Origin: Clostridia bacterium
Lineage (GTDB): Bacteria; Aerophobota; Aerophobia; Aerophobales; AE-B3A
Assembly: GCA_009618505.1 (NCBI GenBank)
Contig: WJOQ01000174.1
Span: 1-30,023 of the forward strand
Direction: 5' to 3'
DNA length: 30,023 nucleotides
Below are positions 1 to 8,239 of this stretch, one piece after another. Numbering within the stretch: the first letter of the stretch is position 1; the number at the start of each line of letters is the position of its first letter. Made by a program: the position numbers and the translations under genes. The notes beneath the pieces are model-generated. The model worked only from the letters and a program-made list of their open reading frames with translations. It did not search any database and was not told the origin of the DNA.

Positions 1-2
1 GG

Positions 3-1922
3 GCGGGTACCATATGCTTGTTAGGAGTGAGTCTAGCTTTAGCACAGCAGGCCTGGGATACTCTACAGGAATATGAAAAAGCTACCGGAAACAAAATTGA
101 GAAATTTAGCGAGTCCCCCATGCTCAGGACAAAGGTTGCCGCAGGAGAACTTCCATCTGTGGAAGAACGACTTCCCGAGGAACCCCAGATAATTGAGCTA
201 TTGGAGGAGGTTGGTCAGTACGGTGGAACGATGTATTTGATCAGCGTAGCCGGAGAAGGCTCCGAAATTGAGGCTTCAATAAGGAACATAGGAGGAGTAA
301 CTTATGAGAATAAAATAATTCCCTCTGTAGCTAAAGGCTGGGATTTATCAGATGATTATAAGACGCTCACCTTATACCTAAGGAAAGGAATGAAGTGGTC
401 GGACGGTGAACCCTTTACTGCTGATGATATTCTCTTTTGGTATCAGGATATAATTTTAAATGACGAGCTTACCCCAACTAAACCGGAAAAGTGGTCTCCT
501 GGTGGAGAGCCAATGAAAGCGACGAAGATAGATGATTATACGGTCCGGTTTGAATTTAGTTTGCCTTACCCATCTGCAAGTGAGGTAGTGTACTCTATGC
601 CAGCTTTCTCCCCTAAACATTATCTTAAAAGATATCATATAAAGTATAATCCCGATGCAGGGGAAATAGCAAAAAAAGAAGGATACGACAACTGGTGGGA
701 ATCTTTTGGATTTCACACTACAATCACTGGCGGCCGGCCGGAAGATGTTAATCTTCCCGCTCTTACCCCTTGGGTATTTACAGAAATGGATGCTGGTCAA
801 AACACTTATTGGGAAAGGAATCCCTATTATTGGAGGGTAGATACCGCTGGAAATCAGCTTCCTTATATTGATAAGCTGATGAGTATGAATGTAGCAAATC
901 CTGAGGTAGTTGCTATGAAATCGATGAGTGGAGAAGTTGAGTCTAGCGTTGTGATGTTAAATTTCTCCGACTATCCCATTTACAAGAAGAATGAGGAAAA
1001 GGGAGGTTACAAGGTTTATTTATTCCCTGATGGAGGAGCATCAACGAGTCTCTCATATTCTTTTAATTACACTCATAAGGATCCCGTTTTAAGAAAGATT
1101 TTCAATGATATCCGTTTCAGGCAGGCTACATCTTTGGCTATCAACCGCGAGGAAATAAGCAAAACTGTATTTTATGGGAAAGTTTCTCCCTGGACTGCGC
1201 CGGTCACCCCTGACTGGGCCGGTTTCGAAGATTGGATGGGTACGTACTATGCCGAATACAATCCTCAAAAGGCGAATGAGCTTTTAGATGAGATGGGTCT
1301 TAAATGGGATAAAGGTCGTCAATACCGTCTAATGTCTGATGGTAAAACCCTATCCTTAGTTGGTGAATATTGTCTTCAGTGGCTCGGAGCGTATCCAGGC
1401 AAAATCGCAGAGTTAACCAAAGAGTACTGGGAAAAGATTGGAATTAAGCTGACTGTTAAGCAGGTGACAGAGGATCTCCAGATGGAACGAATGGGAGCAA
1501 ATGAGCATGATCTATGCCTCTGGAATTGTGATGGGTCTGGTGAACTTCAGGCACATACTAATTACCCTATAAGGTTGATGCCTCCCTGGCACTGGGCTGA
1601 TATACCCATGGGTGGTCCAGAATGGCGCAGGTGGTATGATACAAAGGGAAAGGAAGGTGAGGAACCTCCACAGGAGATAAGAAAGATATTTAATCTTGCT
1701 GATGAATGGTTAAATGTTGCTTATGGAACAGAAAAATATGTAAAGCTGGCTAATGAGCTTATCACCCTGAATGTCAAAGGTTTTTATCTTATTGGTATGG
1801 TTGAAAGCTCTCCGCGGCCAGTAATAAGAAAGAATGGTCTTAGAAATGCACGGAGAGAGGGAGGTCAATTCAGGCCAGGATTGGGGGCTTACATGACAGA
1901 CCAGTGGTTTTTTGAGAAATGA
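3..1922 (+). CDS. ABC transporter solute-binding protein, family 5 (peptide/oligosaccharide type), 5' end missing
   Basis: Extracellular substrate-binding component of a Dpp/Opp-type ABC importer. The frame is open to the window edge and reads through a hydrophobic stretch ending in ALA-QQA, a typical signal peptidase site, so the real start lies before base 1; the TTG at 18 is not a convincing start. The mature protein begins near EYEKATG, has the YGGT motif seen near the N-terminus of this family (about residue 65), and is rich in tryptophan. About 639 codons are visible, normal for SBP_bac_5 proteins. Family 5 binders take peptides, nickel or oligosaccharides; the downstream GH2, GH29 and GH32-relic genes favour an oligosaccharide, which is inference. 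A strong terminator follows at once, so the binder may be made in excess over the permeases. Confidence 0.88.
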   Translation, partial: AGTICLLGVSLALAQQAWDTLQEYEKATGNKIEKFSESPMLRTKVAAGELPSVEERLPEEPQIIELLEEVGQYGGTMYLISVAGEGSEIEASIRNIGGVTYENKIIPSVAKGWDLSDDYKTLTLYLRKGMKWSDGEPFTADDILFWYQDIILNDELTPTKPEKWSPGGEPMKATKIDDYTVRFEFSLPYPSASEVVYSMPAFSPKHYLKRYHIKYNPDAGEIAKKEGYDNWWESFGFHTTITGGRPEDVNLPALTPWVFTEMDAGQNTYWERNPYYWRVDTAGNQLPYIDKLMSMNVANPEVVAMKSMSGEVESSVVMLNFSDYPIYKKNEEKGGYKVYLFPDGGASTSLSYSFNYTHKDPVLRKIFNDIRFRQATSLAINREEISKTVFYGKVSPWTAPVTPDWAGFEDWMGTYYAEYNPQKANELLDEMGLKWDKGRQYRLMSDGKTLSLVGEYCLQWLGAYPGKIAELTKEYWEKIGIKLTVKQVTEDLQMERMGANEHDLCLWNCDGSGELQAHTNYPIRLMPPWHWADIPMGGPEWRRWYDTKGKEGEEPPQEIRKIFNLADEWLNVAYGTEKYVKLANELITLNVKGFYLIGMVESSPRPVIRKNGLRNARREGGQFRPGLGAYMTDQWFFEK

Positions 1923-1930
1923 GTGCGGAT

Positions 1931-1969
1931 AAAAAGAGCCCTGCCCAATTTTTTGGCAGGGCTCTTTTT
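1931..1969 (+). terminator. Rho-independent terminator after the solute-binding protein gene
   Basis: A perfect 15-bp inverted repeat (1931-1945 and 1955-1969) with a 9-base loop ends in a run of T. The A-run on the 5' side mirrors the T-run, so it could also work on the opposite strand. It begins 8 bases after the stop codon. It probably reduces read-through into the permease genes. Confidence 0.93.
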
Positions 1970-2009
1970 AATGAAAAACAGCAATAAGTTAACTTTTAGT
2001 GACATCATC

Positions 2010-2031
2010 CCCATCCGCAAGGGGTGGGGCT
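2010..2031. mobile_element. Hairpin resembling an IS200/IS605 (TnpB-type) element end
   Basis: CCCCATCC and GGGTGGGG form an 8-bp stem (one G-T pair) around a short GCAAG loop, followed by CTTCCTGGC. From general knowledge, hairpins of this kind, followed by a TTCC-like sequence, often lie at the ends of IS200/IS605 elements that carry tnpB. No tnpA or tnpB reading frame is present nearby, so at most this is a scar or an isolated end. It could also be an unrelated regulatory hairpin between the terminator and the permease gene. Confidence 0.28.
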
Positions 2032-2149
2032 TCCTGGCAAATCTTGTCAATAGGCAACGTCGAAAAATTGTAGAATCTTTCCAATGATTACCTTACAGTT
2101 GTCCTTTAAAGTATGAGCTAATCATCATTTCTGAAAAGGGAGCTTAAAT

Positions 2150-3142
2150 ATGTTATCCTACCTTATTCGCCGCTTTGTTTATATGTTCATTATTTTATGG
2201 GTACTATCAGTAGTCTCTTTTACCATCATTCAACTTCCTCCCGGTGACTTTTTAAGCTCTTATGTGATGCGATTGGCACGCAGTGGGCAACCAGTTGATA
2301 GGGCACAACTTGCCTCACTGAGGAAGCGATATGGCCTGGATTTGCCAGTATACGCCCAATACTTTAAGTGGATATGGAAGATGCTCCATGGGGACTTAGG
2401 AAGGTCTTTTCAGTTGAATAAGCCCGTAAGTAAGTTAATAGCTGAGCGATTGCCCTTCACTATGACATTATCTCTTTTTACCCTTGTCTTTGTCTATGCA
2501 GTAGCCATACCCATAGGGATTTACTCAGCTACTCATCAGTATTCTGTTGGCGATTATGCCTCTACTACTATTGGCTTTGTGGGTTTAGCTACTCCAAACT
2601 TTCTTTTAGCACTGATACTAATGTTTCTCTTCTTTAAATATTTTGGTCTGAGCGTAGGTGGCCTTTTCTCACCTGAATATATATGGGCACCCTGGAGTAT
2701 AGGCAAATTTATCGATATGTTAAAGCACCTTCCCATTCCCATAATTGTCATCGGTACAGCTGGTACAGCTGGGCTCATTCGTGTTATGCGGGGCTGTTTA
2801 TTGGATGAGCTTAGAAAGCAATATGTCATTACCGCCCGGGCTAAAGGGGTTGAGGAAAGAGCTCTTTTATTTAAGTATCCGGTAAGGATGGCTATCAACC
2901 CTATAGTTAGCACCATAGGTTGGATGCTCCCTGCCATTTTTTCGGGGGAGACCATTACGGCTATAGTTCTGAGTTTACCTACAACAGGACCACTTCTTTT
3001 CAGCGCATTAATGGCTGAGGACATGTTCTTAGCCGCAAGCATCCTTATGATCTTAGGCTTTTTAACTGTAATAGGAACTTTTCTTTCCGATATATTATTA
3101 ATCTGGATAGACCCTCGCATTCGCTACGAAAAAAGGGGATAA
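2150..3142 (+). CDS. ABC transporter permease, DppB/OppB family
   Basis: Inner-membrane subunit of a peptide/oligosaccharide importer. The 330-residue protein has the family layout: an N-terminal YLIRRF helix (about 4-28), the PPGDF segment, a periplasmic loop, then a bundle of five hydrophobic helices. The ATPase-docking EAA loop is visible at about 222-250 (ELRKQYVITARAKGVEE). Start ATG 2150 is preceded by an AAAGGGAG-like ribosome site. The next permease begins 3 bases after the stop, so the two are co-translated subunits of one channel. The substrate is unknown; glycosidase neighbours suggest sugars. Confidence 0.92.
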   Translation: MLSYLIRRFVYMFIILWVLSVVSFTIIQLPPGDFLSSYVMRLARSGQPVDRAQLASLRKRYGLDLPVYAQYFKWIWKMLHGDLGRSFQLNKPVSKLIAERLPFTMTLSLFTLVFVYAVAIPIGIYSATHQYSVGDYASTTIGFVGLATPNFLLALILMFLFFKYFGLSVGGLFSPEYIWAPWSIGKFIDMLKHLPIPIIVIGTAGTAGLIRVMRGCLLDELRKQYVITARAKGVEERALLFKYPVRMAINPIVSTIGWMLPAIFSGETITAIVLSLPTTGPLLFSALMAEDMFLAASILMILGFLTVIGTFLSDILLIWIDPRIRYEKRG

Positions 3143-3145
3143 AGG

Positions 3146-4258
3146 ATGAAGAAGAAAGGCGAGATTAGCGCTGAAGAAAAATATTATATAGCCTCACAAT
3201 GGCAGCTTATGTGGCGAAAGTTTAGAAAACATAAGCTGGCAATTGTGGGAGGCGGGATACTGACTATTTTTTACATTTTAGCCATATTCTGTGAATTTTT
3301 TTCTCCTTACGATATATACAAGCGTTATCCAGATTATATTTACATGCCTCCACAAAGAATACACCTTTTTGATGAAAAAGGAGTTTTTCATCTTCGTCCC
3401 TTTGTCTATGGGATAAAGCAAGAGACGGATCCGATAACCTGGGAGACAAAATTCACTGAGGATAAAACTAACAAATACCCCATTTACTTTTTTGTCCATG
3501 GCGATGAGTATAAACTATGGAATCTATTTCCTACAGATATTCATCTTTTTGGAGTAGAAAAGCCGGGGACAATATTTTTCTTTGGAACCGAGGATATGGG
3601 TAGAGACCTTTTTTCCCGCAATCTCTACGCTGCTCGTATTTCTTTGTCCGTAGGATTAGTAGGAGTAGCTCTTATCTTCATCATCGGAATTATATTAGGA
3701 GGAATCTCAGGATACTATGGTGGAGTCTCTGATATGATCATCCAAAGAGCTATAGAATTTCTAATTTCAATTCCAACTATTCCCCTCTGGATGGCCTTGG
3801 CCGCAGCTCTACCTAAAGATTGGCCAATGATTAAGGTTTACTTTGGAATTACTGTTATCCTTTCCCTGGTGGGATGGGGTGGTCTGGCTCGAGTAGTAAG
3901 GGGAAAGCTGCTAGAATTAAGAGAGGAGGATTTTGCTATGGCGGCAAAGATTGCCGGGGCAAAGGAGGGGAGAGTAATAATAAGACATCTTCTTCCCTCG
4001 TTTTCAAGCTACCTTATAGTAAGCCTAACCTTATCTATCCCGGGTATGATCTTGGGAGAGACTGCCTTAAGCTTTCTTGGTTTAGGCCTTCGTCCGCCTG
4101 CAGTTAGTTGGGGAGTTTTGTTGCATAAAGCTCAAAATATTCGCACTGTTGCCCTGTATCCCTGGCTTTTCATTCCTGCTCTTTTTGTCATCACCACCGT
4201 CCTCGCCTTTAACTTCCTAGGGGATGGCCTGCGTGATGCGGCTGACCCTTATAAATGA
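3146..4258 (+). CDS. ABC transporter permease, DppC/OppC family, with a long periplasmic insertion
   Basis: Second membrane subunit of the importer. A first helix (about 31-52) is followed by some 90 extra residues (about 54-146), rich in aromatic and charged residues, before the family motif GTEDMGRDLFSR (147-158). Usual DppC proteins of about 290-300 residues have only a short loop there; this one has 370. The C-terminal channel domain is normal, with an EAA loop (EEDFAMAAKIAGAKEG) and the ETALSFLGLGLRPP segment. Partner ATPases (DppD/DppF type) do not follow; they must lie upstream of the window or elsewhere. The insertion may contact the binding protein or substrate, which is inference. 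Confidence 0.9.
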   Translation: MKKKGEISAEEKYYIASQWQLMWRKFRKHKLAIVGGGILTIFYILAIFCEFFSPYDIYKRYPDYIYMPPQRIHLFDEKGVFHLRPFVYGIKQETDPITWETKFTEDKTNKYPIYFFVHGDEYKLWNLFPTDIHLFGVEKPGTIFFFGTEDMGRDLFSRNLYAARISLSVGLVGVALIFIIGIILGGISGYYGGVSDMIIQRAIEFLISIPTIPLWMALAAALPKDWPMIKVYFGITVILSLVGWGGLARVVRGKLLELREEDFAMAAKIAGAKEGRVIIRHLLPSFSSYLIVSLTLSIPGMILGETALSFLGLGLRPPAVSWGVLLHKAQNIRTVALYPWLFIPALFVITTVLAFNFLGDGLRDAADPYK

Positions 4259-4323
4259 AGTCTTGTTTGACTGGTTGAGGGGTTAAATTAACTTTGATGG
4301 GAAGGAGGCTTAGGTCTAAATAG

Positions 4324-4716
4324 GATGTTACGGGAATAAAAAGATTTATACACCTAATCTTGATGCCTTTGTTTTCCCCGGGTTCTCTCAGTCAGATCCC
4401 AGGGTCGGCTCATCCAGAAACCAGCACCAGAGTTAGAGAACACAAGAAAAGCGATGTAGCAATCACCTTCAAGGGAGATATGTTTGAAGTAGCTGGTGCC
4501 GATTTTCTGCTTTGTCTTCTCCAGAATCGGCAAACAATCAAACTTCATGTATTTATTGACCGGTCGGTATTGGAGATATACGTTAATGACCGCGAGGTGG
4601 TAACCCGCGTGGTTGACACTGATACCAGTGGGTGGGATGTAGAAATATTTGCGAATCATGGAGGCATAGGAGTTGTGACACTCGATATATGGGAGGTGGA
4701 ATCAATCTGGCGATGA
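4324..4716 (+). pseudogene. Relic of a GH32 glycosidase (C-terminal beta-sandwich domain only)
   Basis: The frame is open from 4324 to the TGA at 4714-4716. From about 4455 it encodes the end of a GH32 (invertase/levanase-type) protein: the IDRSVLEIYVND segment matches the C-terminal sandwich hallmark, and the end (VTLDIWEVESIW) matches the usual finish of this family. The N-terminal five-bladed catalytic domain, with its nucleophile, is absent, leaving about 85-90 recognisable residues. A good Shine-Dalgarno-like GAAGGAGG at 4301-4308 stands upstream with no matching start, which fits an internal deletion. The stop overlaps the start of the GH2 gene as ATGA, suggesting the intact gene was once coupled to it. 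Confidence 0.7.
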
Positions 4717-6452
4717 ATCAAAATGAGTCTTTTCCGAGGCCTGAATATCCCAGACCTCAAATGGTAAGGAAAGGGTGGTTGAACCTGAATGGGCGATGGG
4801 AGTTTGAGTTAGATCCGGGCCTTTCGGGAGAGGAAAGGCATTTTCAGCTTGCAAAACCATTTAGCAGAACCATTATAGTTCCATTCTGCCCTGAAAGTTC
4901 ACTTTCGGGAATTGGCGAGAAGGACTTTATACCCTGTATCTGGTATCGACGAAGCTTCGTTCTCCCAGAAGAATGGAAAGGTAGGCGAGTTCTCCTTCAT
5001 TTTGGCGCGGTGGACTATGAGGCGAACGTGTGGGTCAACGGAAGATTGGCGGGCACTCATCGTGGGGGTTATTCTTCCTTCTTTCTTGAGATAACTCATT
5101 TTTTGAAAAAAGGAAAAAATTATATCGTTGTCCGGGCAGTGGATGATACTCGAAGTAGCCTCCAGCCCAGCGGTAAACAGTCCACAAAGTTTGAATCGTA
5201 CGGCTGCTATTACAGCCGTGTTACAGGAATCTGGCAGACTGTATGGTTAGAAGCAGTTCCTTCTACCTATCTTCGCTGGTTTCGCCTCTATCCGGATCCT
5301 GCCCAGGGAAAGTTGACTGTTCATGCTGGCGTAGGCGGAGACGCTGAGAGATTTGTCCTACGCAGCAGGGTCTTTGCTTCGGGCAAAAAGGTGGGGGAAG
5401 AAAGTGCATCTGCCTGCGACCCCACCGCCTCTACTATTAAGCTTTCGGAGGTTCATCTATGGGAGCCGAAAGACCCATTTCTTTATGAGCTTGAGTTTTC
5501 GCTCGAAAAGGACGGAAACCAGGTTGACCTGGTAAAGAGCTATTTTGGCTTGCGCAAGGTTCACCTTCAAGGGAAAAAGGTCCTCATAAATAATAAGCCG
5601 GTCTTTCAGAGGCTGGTTCTTGATCAGGGATATTATCCTGATGGCATTTACACCGCTCCCACTGATGAGGCTCTAAAGAGAGACATCCAATTCTCTATGA
5701 AGATGGGATTTAACGGGGCACGTCTTCACGAGAAAGTGTTCGAGCCCCGTTTTATCTACTGGGCGGATCGCCTGGGTTACCTTGTCTGGGGTGAATATCC
5801 AAATTGGGGATTAGACCATAGCCATCCTGCAGTTTTGGAGAGAGTGCTAGCCGAATGGATTGAGGTCCTTGAAAGGGATTTCAATCACCCTTCAATTATT
5901 GGTTGGTGTCCATTCAATGAAACGCCACAAAATCAAGACCCTGAACTTATCCGGATTATTTACCAAACTACAAAATTAATAGATCCTACACGTCCAGTAA
6001 TTGACACCAGCGGTTATCACCATATAGAGACCGATATCTACGACTGTCACAACTACGAACAGGACCCGGAAAAATTTATCGCTTTATTTAAAACATTTAA
6101 GAAAGATAAAGAACCTTGGAGAAATAACCCTGAACATCAAACTCCCTATCAAGGTCAGCCTTATTTTGTTAGCGAATACGGGGGAACATGGTGGAATCCT
6201 TCACAAAAAGATGATAAAGCTTGGGGATATGGCAATAAAAAAAGACCCCGGACGAAGGAAGAATTCCTCGAGCGCTATGGAAAACTCACCGAAGCCCTAT
6301 TATTTCATCCCAAGATTTCAGGATTCTGTTATACTCAACTTTATGATGTGGAACAAGAGGTTAATGGACTATATACCTATGATAGGCGCCCGAAATTTGA
6401 CCCGGCTCCTATAAAAAAAATTAATTCTCAAAAAGCAACCATTGAGAGATAA
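4713..6452 (+). CDS. Glycoside hydrolase family 2 (beta-glucuronidase/beta-galactosidase-like)
   Basis: Retaining beta-glycosidase. An N-terminal sugar-binding jelly roll (about 10-190, with FGAVDYEANVWVNG) leads to an Ig-like sandwich (about 195-285) and a TIM barrel. The acid/base pair is N402-E403 in GWCPFNETPQ, and the likely nucleophile is E488 in FVSEYGGTWW. At 579 residues it is a compact GH2 without extra C-terminal domains. I chose ATG 4713 because it forms an ATGA overlap with the GH32 relic and begins just before the domain; GGGAGGTGG lies 13 bases upstream, a slightly long spacing. No signal peptide is seen, so it probably acts in the cytoplasm on imported oligosaccharides. Exact sugar specificity cannot be read from the sequence. 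Confidence 0.88.
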   Translation: MNQNESFPRPEYPRPQMVRKGWLNLNGRWEFELDPGLSGEERHFQLAKPFSRTIIVPFCPESSLSGIGEKDFIPCIWYRRSFVLPEEWKGRRVLLHFGAVDYEANVWVNGRLAGTHRGGYSSFFLEITHFLKKGKNYIVVRAVDDTRSSLQPSGKQSTKFESYGCYYSRVTGIWQTVWLEAVPSTYLRWFRLYPDPAQGKLTVHAGVGGDAERFVLRSRVFASGKKVGEESASACDPTASTIKLSEVHLWEPKDPFLYELEFSLEKDGNQVDLVKSYFGLRKVHLQGKKVLINNKPVFQRLVLDQGYYPDGIYTAPTDEALKRDIQFSMKMGFNGARLHEKVFEPRFIYWADRLGYLVWGEYPNWGLDHSHPAVLERVLAEWIEVLERDFNHPSIIGWCPFNETPQNQDPELIRIIYQTTKLIDPTRPVIDTSGYHHIETDIYDCHNYEQDPEKFIALFKTFKKDKEPWRNNPEHQTPYQGQPYFVSEYGGTWWNPSQKDDKAWGYGNKKRPRTKEEFLERYGKLTEALLFHPKISGFCYTQLYDVEQEVNGLYTYDRRPKFDPAPIKKINSQKATIER

Positions 6453-6644
6453 AAATAAGGCCAGGGGGAGGTGAAAACCACTACCTTAGAAAGATAGACC
6501 TCATTAACTGACTAATTATACGAGGGAGAAGACTTTAGAATCAGGCAGAGATGGCTGGACGAATGGTCAGATTTCTGATGTTCCGGGGTAGCGACAGGAA
6601 TAGTACCAGTTGTCTAGTAAAAAATTCCATAAAGGAGGATATCT

Positions 6645-8093
6645 ATGTTATATAAACCATCCTGGAATTCACTCAAAACCCATATTACCCCTATATGGTT
6701 TCAGGATGCCAAATTCGGAATATATACCCATTGGGGGATATATTCGGTTCCGGCATGTGGCCCGAACGGTAGCTGGTATCCCTATAACATGTACCGCGAA
6801 GGGACGCCGCAATACGAACATCATGTTAAAACCTATGGACTCCCTTCCAAGTTTGGCTACAAAGACTTCATTCCTATATTCAAGGCAGAGAAGTTCGATC
6901 CGGATGAGTGGGCTGAGTTGTTCAAGGAAGCTGGTGCCCAGTTTGCCGGTCCTGTAGGCGAGCACCACGATGGTTTTAGTATGTGGGATAGCCAGGTCAA
7001 TGAATGGAACGCGGCGAAGATGGGGCCGAAAAGGGATGTTGTAGGAGAGCTTGAAAAGGCTATCCGAAAACAGGATATGCGCTTCATGGTAGCGCTTCAT
7101 CATGCCGCAAACTGGTGGTTCTATCCTCATTGGAAGAAAGAGTATGACACATCAGACCCGTGCTATGCTGGTCTATATGGTCCACCACATAATCTTGAAT
7201 GGGCCCAGAATATGCCTGAATTAAAAGAAGGAAAAAACGAATGGCAACTGCAAGATAAGCCCAGCAAAGAGTTTCTTGATAAGTGGTTAGCCAAGATTCG
7301 GGAAGTCATCAATAAATATCAGCCCGACCTACTGTGGTTTGACTTTGGGCTTAATTTTGTACAGGAACATTACAAGAGGGAATTCCTTGCCTACTATTAC
7401 AATAAGGCGAAAGAGTGGGGCAAGGAGATGGTTGTAACCTATAAGTGGCACAATCTTGTCCCTGGCAGCGGCGTCATAGACCTTGAGCTGGGGCGGTTTG
7501 ATCATCTGACCTATCATGTCTGGATAACGGATACGACGGTGGATGATGGAGGCGGCTGGAGTTATTTACATGATGCCAAATACAAAACAGCAACTACCCT
7601 GGTGCACTATCTGGTGGACAATGTGAGTAAAAACGGTTTGATGCTTCTCAACGTAGGGCCCAAGCCCAACGGGGAGATACCGGAAGAAGCCAAAGAAATT
7701 CTTTTGAAGATGGGCAGGTGGCTCAAAGTAAATGGGGAGGCCATCTATGGTACCACACCCTGGATGGTATATGGGGAAGGGCCAACCAAGATGACCAAAT
7801 CCGGAATGTTTAGCGAGGAGAAGGAGGTTCAGTACAGGTCAGAAGATATTCGGTTCACGGTGAAAGATGATACGCTTTATGCGACCTGTCTGGGCTGGCC
7901 GGGAGATGAGATAACCATCAAATCCTTGTCAGAGAAGCTCTACGATTCGGAGATAAAATCTGTGAAGATGCTGGGTGTTGATGAAGTACTGCCGTGGAAG
8001 ATGACAAAAGAAAGCCTCAAGATCAAAACACCTACTAGAAAACCCTGCGACCATGCTTATGTGTTTAAAATTGAGAGAAAACGTCCATTTTGA
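6645..8093 (+). CDS. Alpha-L-fucosidase, GH29
   Basis: Retaining fucosidase that removes alpha-linked L-fucose. Family hallmarks are present: the N-terminal WFQDAKFGIYTHWG strand (18-31), EHHDGF (106-111) and the nucleophile strand LLWFDFG with D233. LLLNVGPKPNGEIPEEA near residue 335 is the usual end of the catalytic barrel, and a C-terminal beta-sandwich follows. Length (482) is normal. Start ATG 6645 has a near-perfect AAAGGAGG at 6631-6638. No signal peptide is visible, so it should be cytoplasmic. The 192 bases before it hold no convincing gene. It probably belongs with the upstream GH2 gene in glycan breakdown. Confidence 0.92.
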   Translation: MLYKPSWNSLKTHITPIWFQDAKFGIYTHWGIYSVPACGPNGSWYPYNMYREGTPQYEHHVKTYGLPSKFGYKDFIPIFKAEKFDPDEWAELFKEAGAQFAGPVGEHHDGFSMWDSQVNEWNAAKMGPKRDVVGELEKAIRKQDMRFMVALHHAANWWFYPHWKKEYDTSDPCYAGLYGPPHNLEWAQNMPELKEGKNEWQLQDKPSKEFLDKWLAKIREVINKYQPDLLWFDFGLNFVQEHYKREFLAYYYNKAKEWGKEMVVTYKWHNLVPGSGVIDLELGRFDHLTYHVWITDTTVDDGGGWSYLHDAKYKTATTLVHYLVDNVSKNGLMLLNVGPKPNGEIPEEAKEILLKMGRWLKVNGEAIYGTTPWMVYGEGPTKMTKSGMFSEEKEVQYRSEDIRFTVKDDTLYATCLGWPGDEITIKSLSEKLYDSEIKSVKMLGVDEVLPWKMTKESLKIKTPTRKPCDHAYVFKIERKRPF

Positions 8094-8133
8094 TTTTACT
8101 ATTCACAAACAGGTGCCAGGAGAAGAAGGTTAA

Positions 8134-8238
8134 GGAGTTAAACTTATCAAAATTTGTGACTTTCCTGGTAAGCAAATTGATGAAATAGAAAGATTTCAGA
8201 TTGCTAATCTTTTTGATAAAACAAACAGGAGGACGTAG
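8134..8238 (+). pseudogene. Possible 3' remnant of a lost gene in front of the alcohol dehydrogenase
   Basis: Between a TAA at 8131-8133 and a TAG at 8236-8238 lies an open 34-codon stretch that reads like ordinary protein (KICDFPGKQIDEIERF and on to NRRT). It has no start codon. Its stop is 1 base before the GTG of the dehydrogenase and the Shine-Dalgarno site lies inside it, the normal geometry of two coupled genes. I read it as the tail of a gene whose body was deleted. I do not recognise the family, and chance is possible at this length. Confidence 0.35.
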
Positions 8239-8239
8239 A

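Noticed and set aside
2554..3120. Minus-strand open frame of 188 codons opposite the DppB-type permease
   Set aside because: Lies wholly inside a clear permease gene, has no family character and no ribosome site; it is an antisense shadow.
4325..4339. Tetrapeptide frame (Met-Leu-Arg-Glu-stop) after the GAAGGAGG site
   Set aside because: Spacing of 16 bases is too long and the frame is too short to support as a leader peptide.
4632..4712. N-terminal extension of the GH2 gene by 27 codons
   Set aside because: It lies over the GH32 relic in another frame and shows no domain character; the ATGA start at 4713 is simpler.
6453..6644. Gene remnant before the fucosidase
   Set aside because: Short open stretches end in stops and none resembles a family; I see only the AAAGGAGG ribosome site.
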